Positions 1-8,425 of a stretch of 16,567 bases of DNA are shown here, in pieces. The stretch is from NCBI GenBank assembly GCA_024243835.1, contig JALPMN010000539.1:1-16567 (forward strand), given 5' to 3'. The notes below the pieces were generated by a model, which had not been told where the DNA came from, made no database searches, and saw only the letters and a program-made list of their open reading frames with translations. A program made the position numbers and the translations under genes. Each line of letters opens with the position of its first letter. Position 1 is the stretch's first letter. Source of the stretch: Enteropsectra breve. Taxonomy: Eukaryota > Microsporidia.

Positions 1-356
1 TATAATTTTGATTGATAGTTTTTTTCGAAATTAGATAGGTCATAAGATTAAGTCTCAGTGTATGCTTACGATAGTGTGACTTGTTTGCAGTAAAAATATA
101 ATTCTTACCTTCAATTGAAATGAAACTCAAGTAAAAGTTTCTTCAGGCTTTATGTAGCTTTGTTTGGACAGAGCATATTGCGTAATTTAGTATTCAAATG
201 TCTCTCACTTTGTACAATACTATTATCCTTTTTTACTCTTTATTTCTCCAGATTCATAATATTATATTATCTATAGCACGCACAGCTGTTTATAATTGCA
301 TTTAATATGCTCATTATATCATACATGTATTATTTTGCTAATTTTTATTATCCCCT
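1..356. other. AT-rich intergenic region upstream of the Hel2-like gene
   Basis: No coding frame, tRNA or clear repeat is visible. The sequence is A/T-rich throughout. Its last 17 bases hold the start-proximal motif of the next gene, listed separately. Confidence 0.6.
340..356 (+). promoter_or_regulatory. A/T run plus CCCC motif before the Hel2-like start
   Basis: An AATTTTTATTA run is followed by CCCC at 352-355, one base before the ATG. This fits the CCC-like start signal known from microsporidia and recurs at most genes in this window. Confidence 0.55.
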
Positions 357-1739
357 ATGGACTGTGTAATATGCTGTGAGAGCACAACATTGGTTGCAGA
401 GTATTCTTGCAGACACAAAATCTGCTACAAATGTGCAGCAAGGCTTGTTTTTAAATACAACTCTAAAATATGCCCGCTCTGCAAGGAGAAGTCAGCCAAG
501 CCGCTTGTTTTCAAACGAGATGACAGCATCCCCGGAGAGGAGCTGAACAAGACCATCCAGAATTTAAAAATCAGCAGTAACGAGAATGAAACAGAGCCAT
601 CAAATATTCCAGGAAAAGAGAGCAAAATCAAAAAATCAAATGCTAAATGCACTGATATTAAAAAGTGCGAGGAAGACGCAGCTTACGACAGCACAGATGT
701 GAAATGCGAGGTGAATGCGCTTCTTGAAAACCGCTGCAAGCTCTGCAGCACCGTATGCAAAACACAGGATAAAATGTTCCACCACTACAAAATAGAGCAC
801 AACAAGCTCGCATGCAAGCTCTGCTATGAGGGAGCACATCTCTTTTGGGACGAGATAGGCCTTTATGATTTTGGGCAGATTTCCCAGCACAACAAGGGGA
901 AGCTCAGCGAGCCAGGCTTTACGGGCCACGTGTTCTGCATCCACTGCAAAAGCTACCAGTACAATTTGGATGCAGCCAAAAGGCACTGCACTGCGGAGCA
1001 CCAGCTGTGCACAGTGTGTGAGTCGCTTGGAAAGCGCTTCCAGTTCTACAAAAACTATGCAGAGCTTGAGGAGCACTATCGCAGCCAGCACTTCTGCTGC
1101 ACGAGCAGCGTTTGTGTGAAGAATCTCTGCTACGTGTTTGGCTACAAGAGCGAGCTGTGGGAGCACAGCCACCGGTACCACGGGTCAAACATAAAGCTGG
1201 ATGAAATAACGACTGGGAAGACTGTGAATCCACCGGTGTGTTCACTGGGCGGAGTTGAAGAGCCGCTGCCAGAAAACATCTACCAGCAGAGTGCCAACAT
1301 CGTAACACCCATTGTGAATGAGCCGTACTTTCCCTCATTTACGCGCCCAAGCACACCAGGCCAAGTTCCAGAATATCTGGATCGAAACATCCTGAGACAG
1401 AGCGAGTCGAACGAAAGTTCACGGCTCAAATACGTAACAATCATCACGAAGAATTTTAGCAACGAAATATGCCGTGTTGTTGGGGAGTTCATCGATGGAT
1501 CAAAGACCCTGCAGTGCATGGTGCAGGAAATAGAGGAGGCTGTTGGGAACAGGATATGCCTGCAGATTCTGCAGTCAGTGCCTTTTCTGCAGAAGCAGAA
1601 CGAAGTGAACAAATATGCAGTGGAGTACAAAAAGCTGGTGCAGTTTCCAGTATTCAAAAAAACAGAAAAAAAGCTGGTAGAACCCAAGAAGACTGAAAGC
1701 TATGGATTCAGGATAATTGACTTCAGAAAGAATCCATAA
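357..1739 (+). CDS. HEL2: Hel2/ZNF598-type RING E3 ubiquitin ligase
   Basis: Protein of 460 residues. A C3HC4 RING lies at the very N-terminus (C3, C6, C18, H20, C23, C26, C39, C42). A cysteine/histidine-rich array at about 127-275 contains the diagnostic Hel2/ZNF598 blocks: a GH-x2-C-x2-C segment near 190-197, HCTAEHQLCTVC near 210-221, then AELEEHYRSQH and YVFGYKSELWEH. A helical C-terminal block at about 355-430 is followed by a basic tail. In yeast and animals this family recognises collided ribosomes and ubiquitinates small-subunit proteins such as uS10, starting ribosome quality control; the same cytosolic role is inferred here. It is shorter than yeast Hel2 and human ZNF598, with almost nothing before the RING. 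The ATG sits just after a CCCC motif. Family assignment is strong; function is inferred from the family. Confidence 0.92.
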   Translation: MDCVICCESTTLVAEYSCRHKICYKCAARLVFKYNSKICPLCKEKSAKPLVFKRDDSIPGEELNKTIQNLKISSNENETEPSNIPGKESKIKKSNAKCTDIKKCEEDAAYDSTDVKCEVNALLENRCKLCSTVCKTQDKMFHHYKIEHNKLACKLCYEGAHLFWDEIGLYDFGQISQHNKGKLSEPGFTGHVFCIHCKSYQYNLDAAKRHCTAEHQLCTVCESLGKRFQFYKNYAELEEHYRSQHFCCTSSVCVKNLCYVFGYKSELWEHSHRYHGSNIKLDEITTGKTVNPPVCSLGGVEEPLPENIYQQSANIVTPIVNEPYFPSFTRPSTPGQVPEYLDRNILRQSESNESSRLKYVTIITKNFSNEICRVVGEFIDGSKTLQCMVQEIEEAVGNRICLQILQSVPFLQKQNEVNKYAVEYKKLVQFPVFKKTEKKLVEPKKTESYGFRIIDFRKNP

Positions 1740-1740
1740 G

Positions 1741-1870
1741 ATGCAATTAGAGTGTAATTCAATAAAAATCATTTAGAGCGTATTTAAAGTTAAATCATTT
1801 AGAACGTAATTCAGTAAGAATCATTAAGGCGTATTTCAAGTAAAACCATTAAGAGCGTATTTCAATTCAA
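1741..1870. repeat. Degenerate ~26 bp tandem repeat, about five copies
   Basis: Copies begin at about 1741, 1768, 1794, 1820 and 1845. They share ATCATT(T)AGAgCGTA followed by TTCAA/TTCAGTAA-like sequence. Unit lengths are 25-27 bp. The array starts directly after the Hel2-like stop codon, so it forms the 3' flank or 3' UTR. A weak sixth copy may follow to about 1900. An AATAAA lies inside the first copy (about 1761). Confidence 0.75.
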
Positions 1871-2255
1871 ATATCTAACATGTAATATATAAATTCAATA
1901 GAAACTTTAAAATGCTTAATAGCATCCTCATGAAAATGGAAATCAATGAAATAAACTAGCATCACATACTCATTTTTCAAATGTTTAGTACAGCATATCC
2001 TTTTATATTATCTCTACTTTAAACATACATGCTTTATTTAGACGAAATAGAAAATGGATAATGATGATAAATATCGGTTAAAATTCAAAATTATTCAAGT
2101 TAATAAAGACTCTATTAGTTTCTTATCACATACAACTATTAGTGTCTACCTCTTACATCTATTACATAAACACATTCATAGAATAATTTGCTTTGATTCC
2201 TACGTGCCTTCCATATATCTGTGCGTCCCATTTATATTTCCTGCAAATTTTGCCC
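1871..2255. other. AT-rich intergenic region upstream of the p24-like gene
   Basis: Apart from a possible decayed repeat copy at its left edge, it is AT-rich sequence with no supported gene. Open frames reaching into the next gene from this side lack its start signal and coding-like composition. Confidence 0.5.
2245..2255 (+). promoter_or_regulatory. AAATTTTGCCC motif fixing the p24-like start
   Basis: AAATTTTG is followed directly by CCC and then the ATG at 2256. It supports this ATG over the alternative in-frame ATG 63 bases upstream. Confidence 0.55.
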
Positions 2256-2900
2256 ATGAACACAAACTTTCTATTGCTCCTTGCAAAGATTTTTGCACTG
2301 AAGGAAGTGGTTGAGAGGGCAAGGTTCAACAAGGCCATATATTTCGTGAAAAGCATGGATAACACGGTGCACTACCTGCAGTCCAAGATCGATGTCGAGG
2401 ACGATCACGATAGAAACAGCCCTGAGCTCAGGAGCCAAATAACAATATACAAGAACTACCTGTACGAGCCATCAGCAATTGTGTACCAGGATGAGACAAA
2501 AGTCATGGAAAATACCTGTTTCTTCACTGCCTCTACCGAAGGAAAGTATTTCATTGTCGTTGGAACAAAGGGAGCAAGTGGAACCATCAGAGTTGACTGT
2601 AAAATCTACAGTGGCAGCCACAACAAGCCACAGATCATAAGCTCCTCTGATGTTGAGCTGCAGAAAGCTGAAAACAGAATACGCAGCATTCTGGAGGAAA
2701 TGAAGGTGATGATCGATGGCTACGAGGCGGATGTTACTGCGGATGAGCGCTACAGGAATCTCTTCACGGCAATTTGGATAAAGGCGATTCTTGTTGTGGT
2801 TCTGAGGCTTGTGGCTTCACTTGTTTCTCAGAAGGTTTCTGCCAAACTGATGAAGAGATTCTTCACCACGAATAATATAAATACCAGTGATAAATATTAA
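2256..2900 (+). CDS. p24/TMED family cargo receptor (emp24/GOLD)
   Basis: Protein of 214 residues when started at 2256. This ATG follows the CCC motif and gives an N-terminal hydrophobic stretch (FLLLLAKIFAL) that could act as a signal peptide. A GOLD-like beta segment lies at about 85-120 (CFFTASTEGKYFIVV, then RVDCKIY). A membrane-proximal helical region at about 130-165 contains VTADERYRNLF, resembling the p24 stretch before the membrane. One transmembrane segment at about 172-192 is followed by a short tail with KRFF, similar to the aromatic COPII-binding motif of p24 tails. The length matches the family. p24 proteins cycle between ER and Golgi and help sort cargo into COPII/COPI vesicles. 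AATAAA lies across the stop codon region. The p24 subfamily cannot be assigned. Confidence 0.8.
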   Translation: MNTNFLLLLAKIFALKEVVERARFNKAIYFVKSMDNTVHYLQSKIDVEDDHDRNSPELRSQITIYKNYLYEPSAIVYQDETKVMENTCFFTASTEGKYFIVVGTKGASGTIRVDCKIYSGSHNKPQIISSSDVELQKAENRIRSILEEMKVMIDGYEADVTADERYRNLFTAIWIKAILVVVLRLVASLVSQKVSAKLMKRFFTTNNINTSDKY

Positions 2901-3220
2901 TAAAAGGATATTCATTGATGTGAATTTTATCACAATTAATACTTGTTATGGAAATATTTCAAAAGCTAGTTATTTATAGCACATCCTTGTTTTTAAATAA
3001 TTATTCTTATATCATGCTTTTTATTAAAATATATTTTATTATTCAATGAAAGAGCTTTGATAGACTATTTCATTATGATTCATCTAACTATGAAATTTAT
3101 TGTATTTTCATCTTCGATAATAAAAGAGTTTTAAAAAAGATCGTATCGCTGTCGTGATATACAAAATGCCGCTCCTAATTATTACATCGATTCTCTAATT
3201 TTTACTATTTTTTGTTAGTT
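2901..3220. other. AT-rich intergenic region
   Basis: This 320-base spacer shows no gene, RNA or repeat that I can support. It ends at the start motif of the next gene. Confidence 0.6.
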
Positions 3221-3233
3221 TAAAAATTTACCC
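3221..3233 (+). promoter_or_regulatory. TAAAAATTTACCC start motif
   Basis: An A/T run ends in CCC directly abutting the ATG at 3234, the same layout as at 2245-2255. Confidence 0.55.
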
Positions 3234-3776
3234 ATGGGACTCAAATATTTTATAAGCGGCCCTGTTGTATGGATTCCGCTCTTCATTCTGATTCTCTTCA
3301 GTTCTGAATCAAAGGGATGTGCACAGATCTTTAGGCAGATCAGCAAAATCAGTTTCCTGCGAATAGCTGACGAGAGAGGCGCGATCCTCTTCTGTATGTG
3401 CGCGGGAGTGGCATTCAGTCTGTTTCTCGGAAGGACTGAGAAACTGATAAAAACACGCCCACTGAACAGATTCTACTTGAGAACTACGCGGAGCAGAGTA
3501 GCCCTCAACGAGAAGATATTTGCGGCATTCGTTCTCTACATCTGTGCATATATCCTTAAAACAGCAAATGTTATAAATCTCTTTACGATCGGAACAATGT
3601 TTGTTCTGCTGGAGCAGCTTTCCCTGTTCTTCGGGCCCAGGTTCATTGCTGACCTGAGCTCAACAGGCTTCTTCATATCGATGATGATGGTCTTCTGCAA
3701 CATTTTCATTCTTCATACACGCACCATATTCACCAGGCTATTGGCACTCTCTCATATGCTGAGGTTTAGATAAATT
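3234..3776 (+). CDS. Small multi-pass membrane protein, unknown family
   Basis: Protein of 179 residues, not recognised. Hydrophobic segments at about 8-24, 48-66, 93-111, 112-132 and 142-162 suggest four or five membrane passes. Arg/Lys-rich loops lie at about 67-92 (several R and K with TRPLNRFY) and at the C-terminus. The start is supported by a CCC motif directly before the ATG. GC content is clearly above the flanks, so coding is likely. An AATAAA lies about 10 bases after the stop. An Erg28-like or other small ER membrane protein was considered, but no diagnostic motif supports a name. Confidence 0.78.
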
Positions 3777-4179
3777 ATAAATAAAAAATGTAGTAGTTTT
3801 ATAAAACAATGCTATTTGCTTTTAAGGTTTAATGGGCATCTTTTAGTATTAAAAAACGTTTATTAGATTTTGAATTTAGCATGGGTTCTCTGGTATCGCA
3901 CATCCAAATAGATTTTTAAATACTTGAGCCCAAGGCTCATTATAATAATGTTTGCTATACAAACATAGGCAATTTGTTTTTTATAACATATAAACGTGCT
4001 AGCCATAAGTTTGGAGGAAAAAGTAAAATTTTAGAAACTCGTTAAAAATGCACTATAAAAGCTTAATAAAATTTAATTACAGAAAATAATCAATATTAAA
4101 TAAACACTCTGTTATTCATATCCTATTGTTTATTGTTTTGGTCCCATTTGTACTAATTTATTTGTTTGGGAAAAGAATA
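3777..4179. other. Intergenic region with two adjacent hairpins
   Basis: No gene is visible. Two perfect inverted repeats lie close together at 3925-3939 and 3948-3966, followed by six T residues at 3977-3982; they are listed separately. The rest is AT-rich spacer. Confidence 0.5.
3925..3982 (+). other. Paired hairpins followed by a T run, possible small RNA 3' end
   Basis: TGAGCC-CAA-GGCTCA (6-bp stem, 3925-3939) is followed by ATGTTTG-CTATA-CAAACAT (7-bp stem, 3948-3966) and T6 at 3977-3982. This could be the 3' end of a Pol III-type small RNA, but no known RNA is recognised and no 5' boundary is visible. Confidence 0.25.
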
Positions 4180-5346
4180 ATGGGTGCTTTTGGCGGTAAA
4201 ACTAATTTTAAATATGAAAGTGAAAAGGGTTCAGCGCCTGGGTGCAGCAACGAAGATAGCTGCATCACCGGGCTCATAGACGTGTGCTCAATAGAGGAAA
4301 ATAATGATAAAATAGCAGTGAAAAATAACATGAACAATGAGGATAGGCCTTTTGCTGAAGCTGTTTCGTTCTTGCATTTTGAAGATGCACAGGCATCTGA
4401 CTGCTTACCTGAGCTTTTTAATAAAAGGCTAAATGATGGTGCTTGTGATTCTGACAAAGCAATAATGATTCAAGATGTTATAAATCAGATCAGTGCGAAC
4501 AGCAGGGAGGATATTGACATCCCCAGCTCCATCTACTCAAAAAAATACATAGAGGCAATAGAGAGCGGTGAAAAGGTTAATTTAATCAACAAAAAAATAG
4601 AGCTATACAAAACGGAAATGTGCAGAAGCTACAGTGAGACGGGATTCTGTAGATACGCGAGCGCCTGCCAATTTTCCCATTCGGAACTTGAACTGAGGAA
4701 AATCAAGCGCCATCCCAAATACAAAACGGTTATCTGCCGCACCTTCTGGAATGAGGGAAGCTGCCCATACGGCAAGCGCTGCTGTTTCACGCATCTGGAA
4801 AATATCGACAGGCCTGAGAATGCCCATGACAAAAAACGAGCTCTCCAAGAAAATACCGTTTCTAGCAGTGAAAACAAAACAATAAACGATGTGTGCCATT
4901 CAACGGCGAAGAAGACGATTGCCGATGCTGAAGACATTAAATTCAACATCTTGGATGAGAGCCATAACAGCTGTGAAGCCAAAATAGTTCTGCAGACTAT
5001 AAATAACCTGAGTTTAAATAAACAGCAAGATGATTTTTCTTGCTCGATCACACCAGGTGATAGAACCTCAAAATATAATCTAGACAAAATATTAGAGCCC
5101 CGAAAATATCAAATCCACAATTATTTATTGGAAGAAATTGTAAGAGAATGTGCAACGAAAAATAAGATGCCATTTTTTAAAGAGCTTTATAGAGAGGGCA
5201 GGGCCATCGAGGCCATTTCCAACAAGAGCTTCGAATACAATAAAAAAGAAGATGTAAAGTACGAGAAGTTCAGCCAGCAGAAGCTAACGCGAAATCAGCA
5301 GCGCTATAGTGAAAATTCGATGTATTTTTTGAACAACATCTATTAA
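4180..5346 (+). CDS. TTP/ZFP36-type tandem CCCH zinc-finger RNA-binding protein
   Basis: Protein of 388 residues from the first ATG. Two fingers of the form C-x8-C-x5-C-x3-H are present: C148, C157, C163, H167 and C186, C195, C201, H205. Each is preceded by a YKT lead-in (YKTEMC, YKTVIC). Exactly 18 residues separate the first His from the next Cys, and the linker ends in RHPKYKT, as in tristetraprolin. In animals and fungi this class binds AU-rich elements in mRNA 3' UTRs and recruits deadenylation/decay factors, so a cytoplasmic mRNA-turnover role is inferred. The regions outside the fingers are low in complexity and unrecognised. The frame stays open 18 codons upstream, but with no ATG. 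Unlike its neighbours, this gene has no CCC motif right at the ATG; a TCCC lies about 38 bases upstream. Confidence 0.9.
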   Translation: MGAFGGKTNFKYESEKGSAPGCSNEDSCITGLIDVCSIEENNDKIAVKNNMNNEDRPFAEAVSFLHFEDAQASDCLPELFNKRLNDGACDSDKAIMIQDVINQISANSREDIDIPSSIYSKKYIEAIESGEKVNLINKKIELYKTEMCRSYSETGFCRYASACQFSHSELELRKIKRHPKYKTVICRTFWNEGSCPYGKRCCFTHLENIDRPENAHDKKRALQENTVSSSENKTINDVCHSTAKKTIADAEDIKFNILDESHNSCEAKIVLQTINNLSLNKQQDDFSCSITPGDRTSKYNLDKILEPRKYQIHNYLLEEIVRECATKNKMPFFKELYREGRAIEAISNKSFEYNKKEDVKYEKFSQQKLTRNQQRYSENSMYFLNNIY

Positions 5347-5480
5347 ACAGTGTAAATATCTCAGCCATTTGTTAACCGTATAATAATACGCATGATTCAA
5401 TATTTTATTTACTATTTGATATCTCTATTAGCACACCCAAATTATAAATTAGGCTATAATTTCGATAGTGCCTCTTAAAA

Positions 5481-5506
5481 TATTTTAGCCCTTATTTTTG
5501 CATACA
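5481..5506 (+). promoter_or_regulatory. TATTTTAGCCC motif before the lysine-rich gene
   Basis: An A/T run and CCC at 5489-5491 precede the ATG at 5507 by 15 bases. This is a looser spacing of the motif seen at the other genes. Confidence 0.4.
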
Positions 5507-6352
5507 ATGAGTAGCGATAAAATTACAGACAATACTGAATCTCTAGAGTCGGATCTCGAGTCCGTAAGGAGCGTGCAGAAAAAGAAGCACCACAAGAAAA
5601 ATGAGGAGCCTCTTGATAACTTCGAAAACATCTATCGGAATCTCAATGCAGAGGACTTAAAATCAGAGATACCAATATTTGAAGACAGTAAAATAATACC
5701 AAAAGATGCAAATACAATAAAGATTAATCTTAAAGATAGTTCCAGCGCACAAAGCAGTCCTATTATTGACGAAAAAGAGGAACTAATGTTTGAAGGAAAA
5801 ATAGAAAACTTAAACAGCCATGAAAAGACAAGGCTCCTCAATCTGGTGAATAACTACAAGAACGAATACAAATCCTTTATGATTGGTTCGATTAACAGCC
5901 ACTGCCGGAAATCCTGTCGTGAAACTGGAGACAAGTGGTATGAATGGACCCAAAAGAACATAGAGCACATAGATAAATATCAGGAGCAGATGCGCAGCTT
6001 AATATCGCGGTATGGCCATGGGCAGCTCCAGAAGCTTTGTATGGAAAATGGAGGAGACAGCTGGAATCTTACTGTTGAAGAAAGAGCCAAAAAAGTAGTT
6101 AAAGAGCTAAAGCACATGGACAAACTGATCAGATCCAAGGGCGGAATGAAAACTAAGTGGGGGAAAATAAAATATGGAAATGGCCCGTTCGACAGAATGT
6201 CCAAAAGTGAGGCATCAAAAATAGCAAAGGCAAAGAATAGCGCGGATATCAATTTGATTGACTATGTGGAGTACAAAAGAAAAAGATGGGAAACACACTA
6301 CACATTTATTTCTGAGAAAGAAGAGCTCCATAAAAATGACAAAAACCTATGA
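5507..6352 (+). CDS. Lysine-rich hypothetical protein
   Basis: Protein of 281 residues, not recognised. The first third is charged and probably disordered, with a basic cluster KKKHHKKN near residues 22-30 that could be a nuclear localisation signal. From about residue 105 onward it looks like a folded helical domain with conserved-looking Trp and Cys/His residues (for example INSHCRKSCRETGDKWYEW and SRYGHGQLQKLC), ending in a basic tail. There is no signal peptide or membrane segment. Composition suggests a nuclear or RNA/chromatin-associated protein, but this is inference only. The start is the first ATG, downstream of a CCC motif. It converges with a tiny ORF on the other strand 86 bases away. 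Confidence 0.85.
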   Translation: MSSDKITDNTESLESDLESVRSVQKKKHHKKNEEPLDNFENIYRNLNAEDLKSEIPIFEDSKIIPKDANTIKINLKDSSSAQSSPIIDEKEELMFEGKIENLNSHEKTRLLNLVNNYKNEYKSFMIGSINSHCRKSCRETGDKWYEWTQKNIEHIDKYQEQMRSLISRYGHGQLQKLCMENGGDSWNLTVEERAKKVVKELKHMDKLIRSKGGMKTKWGKIKYGNGPFDRMSKSEASKIAKAKNSADINLIDYVEYKRKRWETHYTFISEKEELHKNDKNL

Positions 6353-6923
6353 ATCTTAATTAAAATATGTAAGGAACTGTGTGTTGCAAAAGTATGCTTA
6401 ATGAGGCTTAAATGTAAAAATATTTGAATGTAACTTATTTAATTCGCTGTTTCTGGATTTTCTTCCTCTTCTGAGCTGCTCGCAGATGATCCTCTAATAA
6501 CTGATAGCATGGCAAGGACTACATAGCTGACTGTGGACTTCATTGCTCTTCAGAATAATTTTTCTTTTATCCTTGAAGCAGCTAATAAGAATTTAAATTT
6601 AGACAGAAATAAATGATATATTTGATGCTAAATTTATATTATTGGACTAAAGAAATCATTTTAAAAGACAGCATATGTTAGAGCATGCCTCTTCTTGCTA
6701 AAGATATGCAGCCAAAATCTTGCTCACATATTTACTAATGAGTATATTTACATTAATTAAACTAACTAATTTTTACTTGACGTTCATTTGGTAGTTAAAA
6801 ACTGCAACAATATTTTGGCATGAGAGAGAACAGATTTGTAAGAATGTTTGATATTTATTTCCGATCAAGAATCTTAATTACTCTTCAATACCCACACAAT
6901 ATTCTCTATATGAGTTACGCAGC
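6353..6923. other. Intergenic region containing one tiny secreted-type ORF
   Basis: Between the lysine-rich gene and the first USP-like gene. The only supported content is the short - strand ORF at 6439-6543. The remainder is AT-rich, with an ACTAACTAA-type stretch near 6760. Confidence 0.5.
6439..6543 (-). CDS. 34-residue ORF with predicted signal peptide
   Basis: The ORF reads MKSTVSYVVLAMLSVIRGSS, then A, then an acidic tail SSSEEEENPETAN. It has a basic n-region, a hydrophobic core and a small-residue cleavage site near residue 21, so it is a classic signal peptide. The mature part would be only about 13 residues and very acidic. Base composition is richer in GC than the flanks. There is no CCC motif at the ATG; AAAAATT lies about 15 bases upstream. 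It could be a tiny secreted peptide, the surviving 5' end of a decayed secreted-protein gene, or chance. Confidence 0.42.
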   Translation of the reverse strand: MKSTVSYVVLAMLSVIRGSSASSSEEEENPETAN

Positions 6924-7850
6924 TTACTCTGATGGCTGTTCATTGTTCAAAGGCGTTCGTTTCACAGCAACCACCATGGGAGAATAATAGTTTGAAGCTA
7001 CTTTATAAGTACCATCGCTTTTCAGAGCTATTTTTTCTGGCCGATAAGGCTTAAGGTCACTGAATCGATCAACAATAAATACTGCCATTATTTTATACTG
7101 GAAATCAGATATTGCATTTCCATCTTCATCAACTGGGATGAAATATTGATTTATTTCACAAGGAACATGCAGCCACTGAATATCGAGGCACAATATAGCA
7201 TATTCGCCTAGCTTATAATTAACATTATAATACGTCTCCTCACAATACTCTACCCCACACCTGCCAGTCCAACCATCATCCATTTCATATGGAGTAGTAA
7301 ATACAAATTCAATCCTTTTAACACCCTCTCTTTGAAAACTCTCCAAACATGCAGTGGCTACAGGTGTTTCTACATTACATAAATCAAACTTTTCATCACT
7401 ACAACCGCACTTCTCATAATAATCATAAGTTATTTTAAATTTTTCGAAGGGCTGAGAAGGGTTCGCGTGGTTTTCTTTTATTAGTTCTTTGAATAAGTGT
7501 GTGAGATGCTCTGTAGGATTACTGCAAAGCCTAATCTCTTTATTCTCCCATGATAAGACTGTTTCTAATGCTTTTTTTCTGTCCGCAGAAGCCGCAAACT
7601 TCCATAGTCCCTGCTCCCTCATTTTCCGCAGTGTTTGAAGAGCCTTGGTGAATGGCTGAGTGTCTGCATCAAATTCATTGGCTTCCAAATACGCAGCAAC
7701 TTCTTGTATGTCTTTTATCAGCATATATGCTGCCTCAAGATTGGCAGATACTCTATTCACACGCTTCACAGCTTCATACACTAATACACCAACAGGAACT
7801 AATGCCACAGCGATACAAACGATGATCAAAAGTGTTTCAATAAGTCCCAT
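6924..7850 (-). CDS. Membrane-anchored USP-like protein, probably inactive (paralogue A)
   Basis: Protein of 308 residues with an N-terminal transmembrane helix at about 4-27. The rest aligns by eye along its length with the 304-residue protein encoded at 8810-9724 (shared NEFDAD-QPFTK, Y-FIP-D and DG/NGTYK). The soluble part resembles a ubiquitin-specific protease core: AYMLIKDIQ at 41-49 where a USP has CYMNS-LQ; a helix like the QDAxEF box (TEHLTHLFKELIKEN); Cys-rich finger-like segments (CGC and C-x4-C); then YKIMAVF as in the Y-x-L-x-AV strand, KPY where GHY would be, and DGTYKVASN where DG-WYKFDD would be. If right, the catalytic Cys, His and Asp read Ala, Pro and Asn. The start is set by a CACC motif. 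The gene is certain enough; the fold is an inference. Confidence 0.85.
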   Translation of the reverse strand: MGLIETLLIIVCIAVALVPVGVLVYEAVKRVNRVSANLEAAYMLIKDIQEVAAYLEANEFDADTQPFTKALQTLRKMREQGLWKFAASADRKKALETVLSWENKEIRLCSNPTEHLTHLFKELIKENHANPSQPFEKFKITYDYYEKCGCSDEKFDLCNVETPVATACLESFQREGVKRIEFVFTTPYEMDDGWTGRCGVEYCEETYYNVNYKLGEYAILCLDIQWLHVPCEINQYFIPVDEDGNAISDFQYKIMAVFIVDRFSDLKPYRPEKIALKSDGTYKVASNYYSPMVVAVKRTPLNNEQPSE

Positions 7851-7877
7851 TATCTATGGTGAAATTTAAAAAATTTT
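7851..7877 (-). promoter_or_regulatory. AAATTTCACCATAG start motif, paralogue A
   Basis: On the - strand an A/T run and AAATTTCACCATAG lie just before the ATG. The same AATTCACCCATAG string precedes the paralogue at 9724, so the element was duplicated with the gene or is kept by selection. Confidence 0.5.
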
Positions 7878-7914
7878 ATTCATATCGCGCCAGCACAACT
7901 GAAAATTAACTGCT

Positions 7915-7925
7915 TCTCCCCTTTA
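7915..7925 (-). promoter_or_regulatory. AAGGGGA box upstream of paralogue A
   Basis: Read on the - strand this is TAAAGGGGAGA, about 65-75 bases before the ATG. A matching AAAAGGGGAAGA lies at nearly the same distance before paralogue B (9785-9796). Confidence 0.35.
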
Positions 7926-8146
7926 TCCGAATAAAATATCGATTTGATTTAGAATGAGTAACTGTATGCACTGTAGCGTACGGATGGGCACTTAAATACT
8001 ATAACTAAATCCATTGATTTTAAAAAATATCATTTGATTTATCACAATGCTGTTTATCAGCTTATTGGTAACTGCAAGCAAATTCATTGTTTTGAGACTC
8101 AGGCCAAATTGCAAATGTTTGTTTTAACAAAATATCCCACCCTACA

Positions 8147-8425
8147 ATGAGATTTTGTTCAAGCATTTGCAAAGCAATGCTATCGGTTGCGCCGTTGGCA
8201 TTTAAAAATGAGTCTAAAGGCTATCTAAACAACAATTTTGTTTTTCAAAAGCACTTTAATATAGATTTCTGCCTAAATTATCCATATAGATGGTTTTCAA
8301 CTTATTTGCTAGACCAGCATATTTTGGTTCTTCGTTTATGCTTAAGCACTTTGTCAGAGCTTGATAAAACTGTTATGGGCATTAAGAATATTTCATTTGT
8401 TTATTTATACAAGGTTTTTCATTAA
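8147..8425 (+). CDS. Doubtful 92-residue hypothetical protein
   Basis: An open frame with an ATG preceded four bases upstream by CCC, in a CCCACCC context, which resembles the start signal of real genes here. The N-terminus MRFCSSICKAMLSVAPLAF is weakly signal-like. Composition is as AT-rich as the spacer, no domain is recognised, and the protein is rich in Phe, Leu and Tyr as expected from translated spacer. It lies between two paralogues on the opposite strand. It may be a young or decayed gene or a chance frame. Confidence 0.28.
   Translation: MRFCSSICKAMLSVAPLAFKNESKGYLNNNFVFQKHFNIDFCLNYPYRWFSTYLLDQHILVLRLCLSTLSELDKTVMGIKNISFVYLYKVFH

Noticed and set aside
636..1181. A 181-codon open frame antisense to the Hel2-like gene
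   Set aside because: It is fully inside a well-supported gene and arises from its GC-rich Cys/His codons. No domain or start motif is present.
2193..2255. 21-residue extension of the p24-like protein
   Set aside because: The later ATG directly follows the CCC motif and places a hydrophobic signal-like stretch at the N-terminus.
4126..4179. N-terminal hydrophobic extension of the TTP-like protein
   Set aside because: The frame is open but has no ATG; only a TTG would start it. Composition is that of spacer and a membrane anchor is unexpected for this family.
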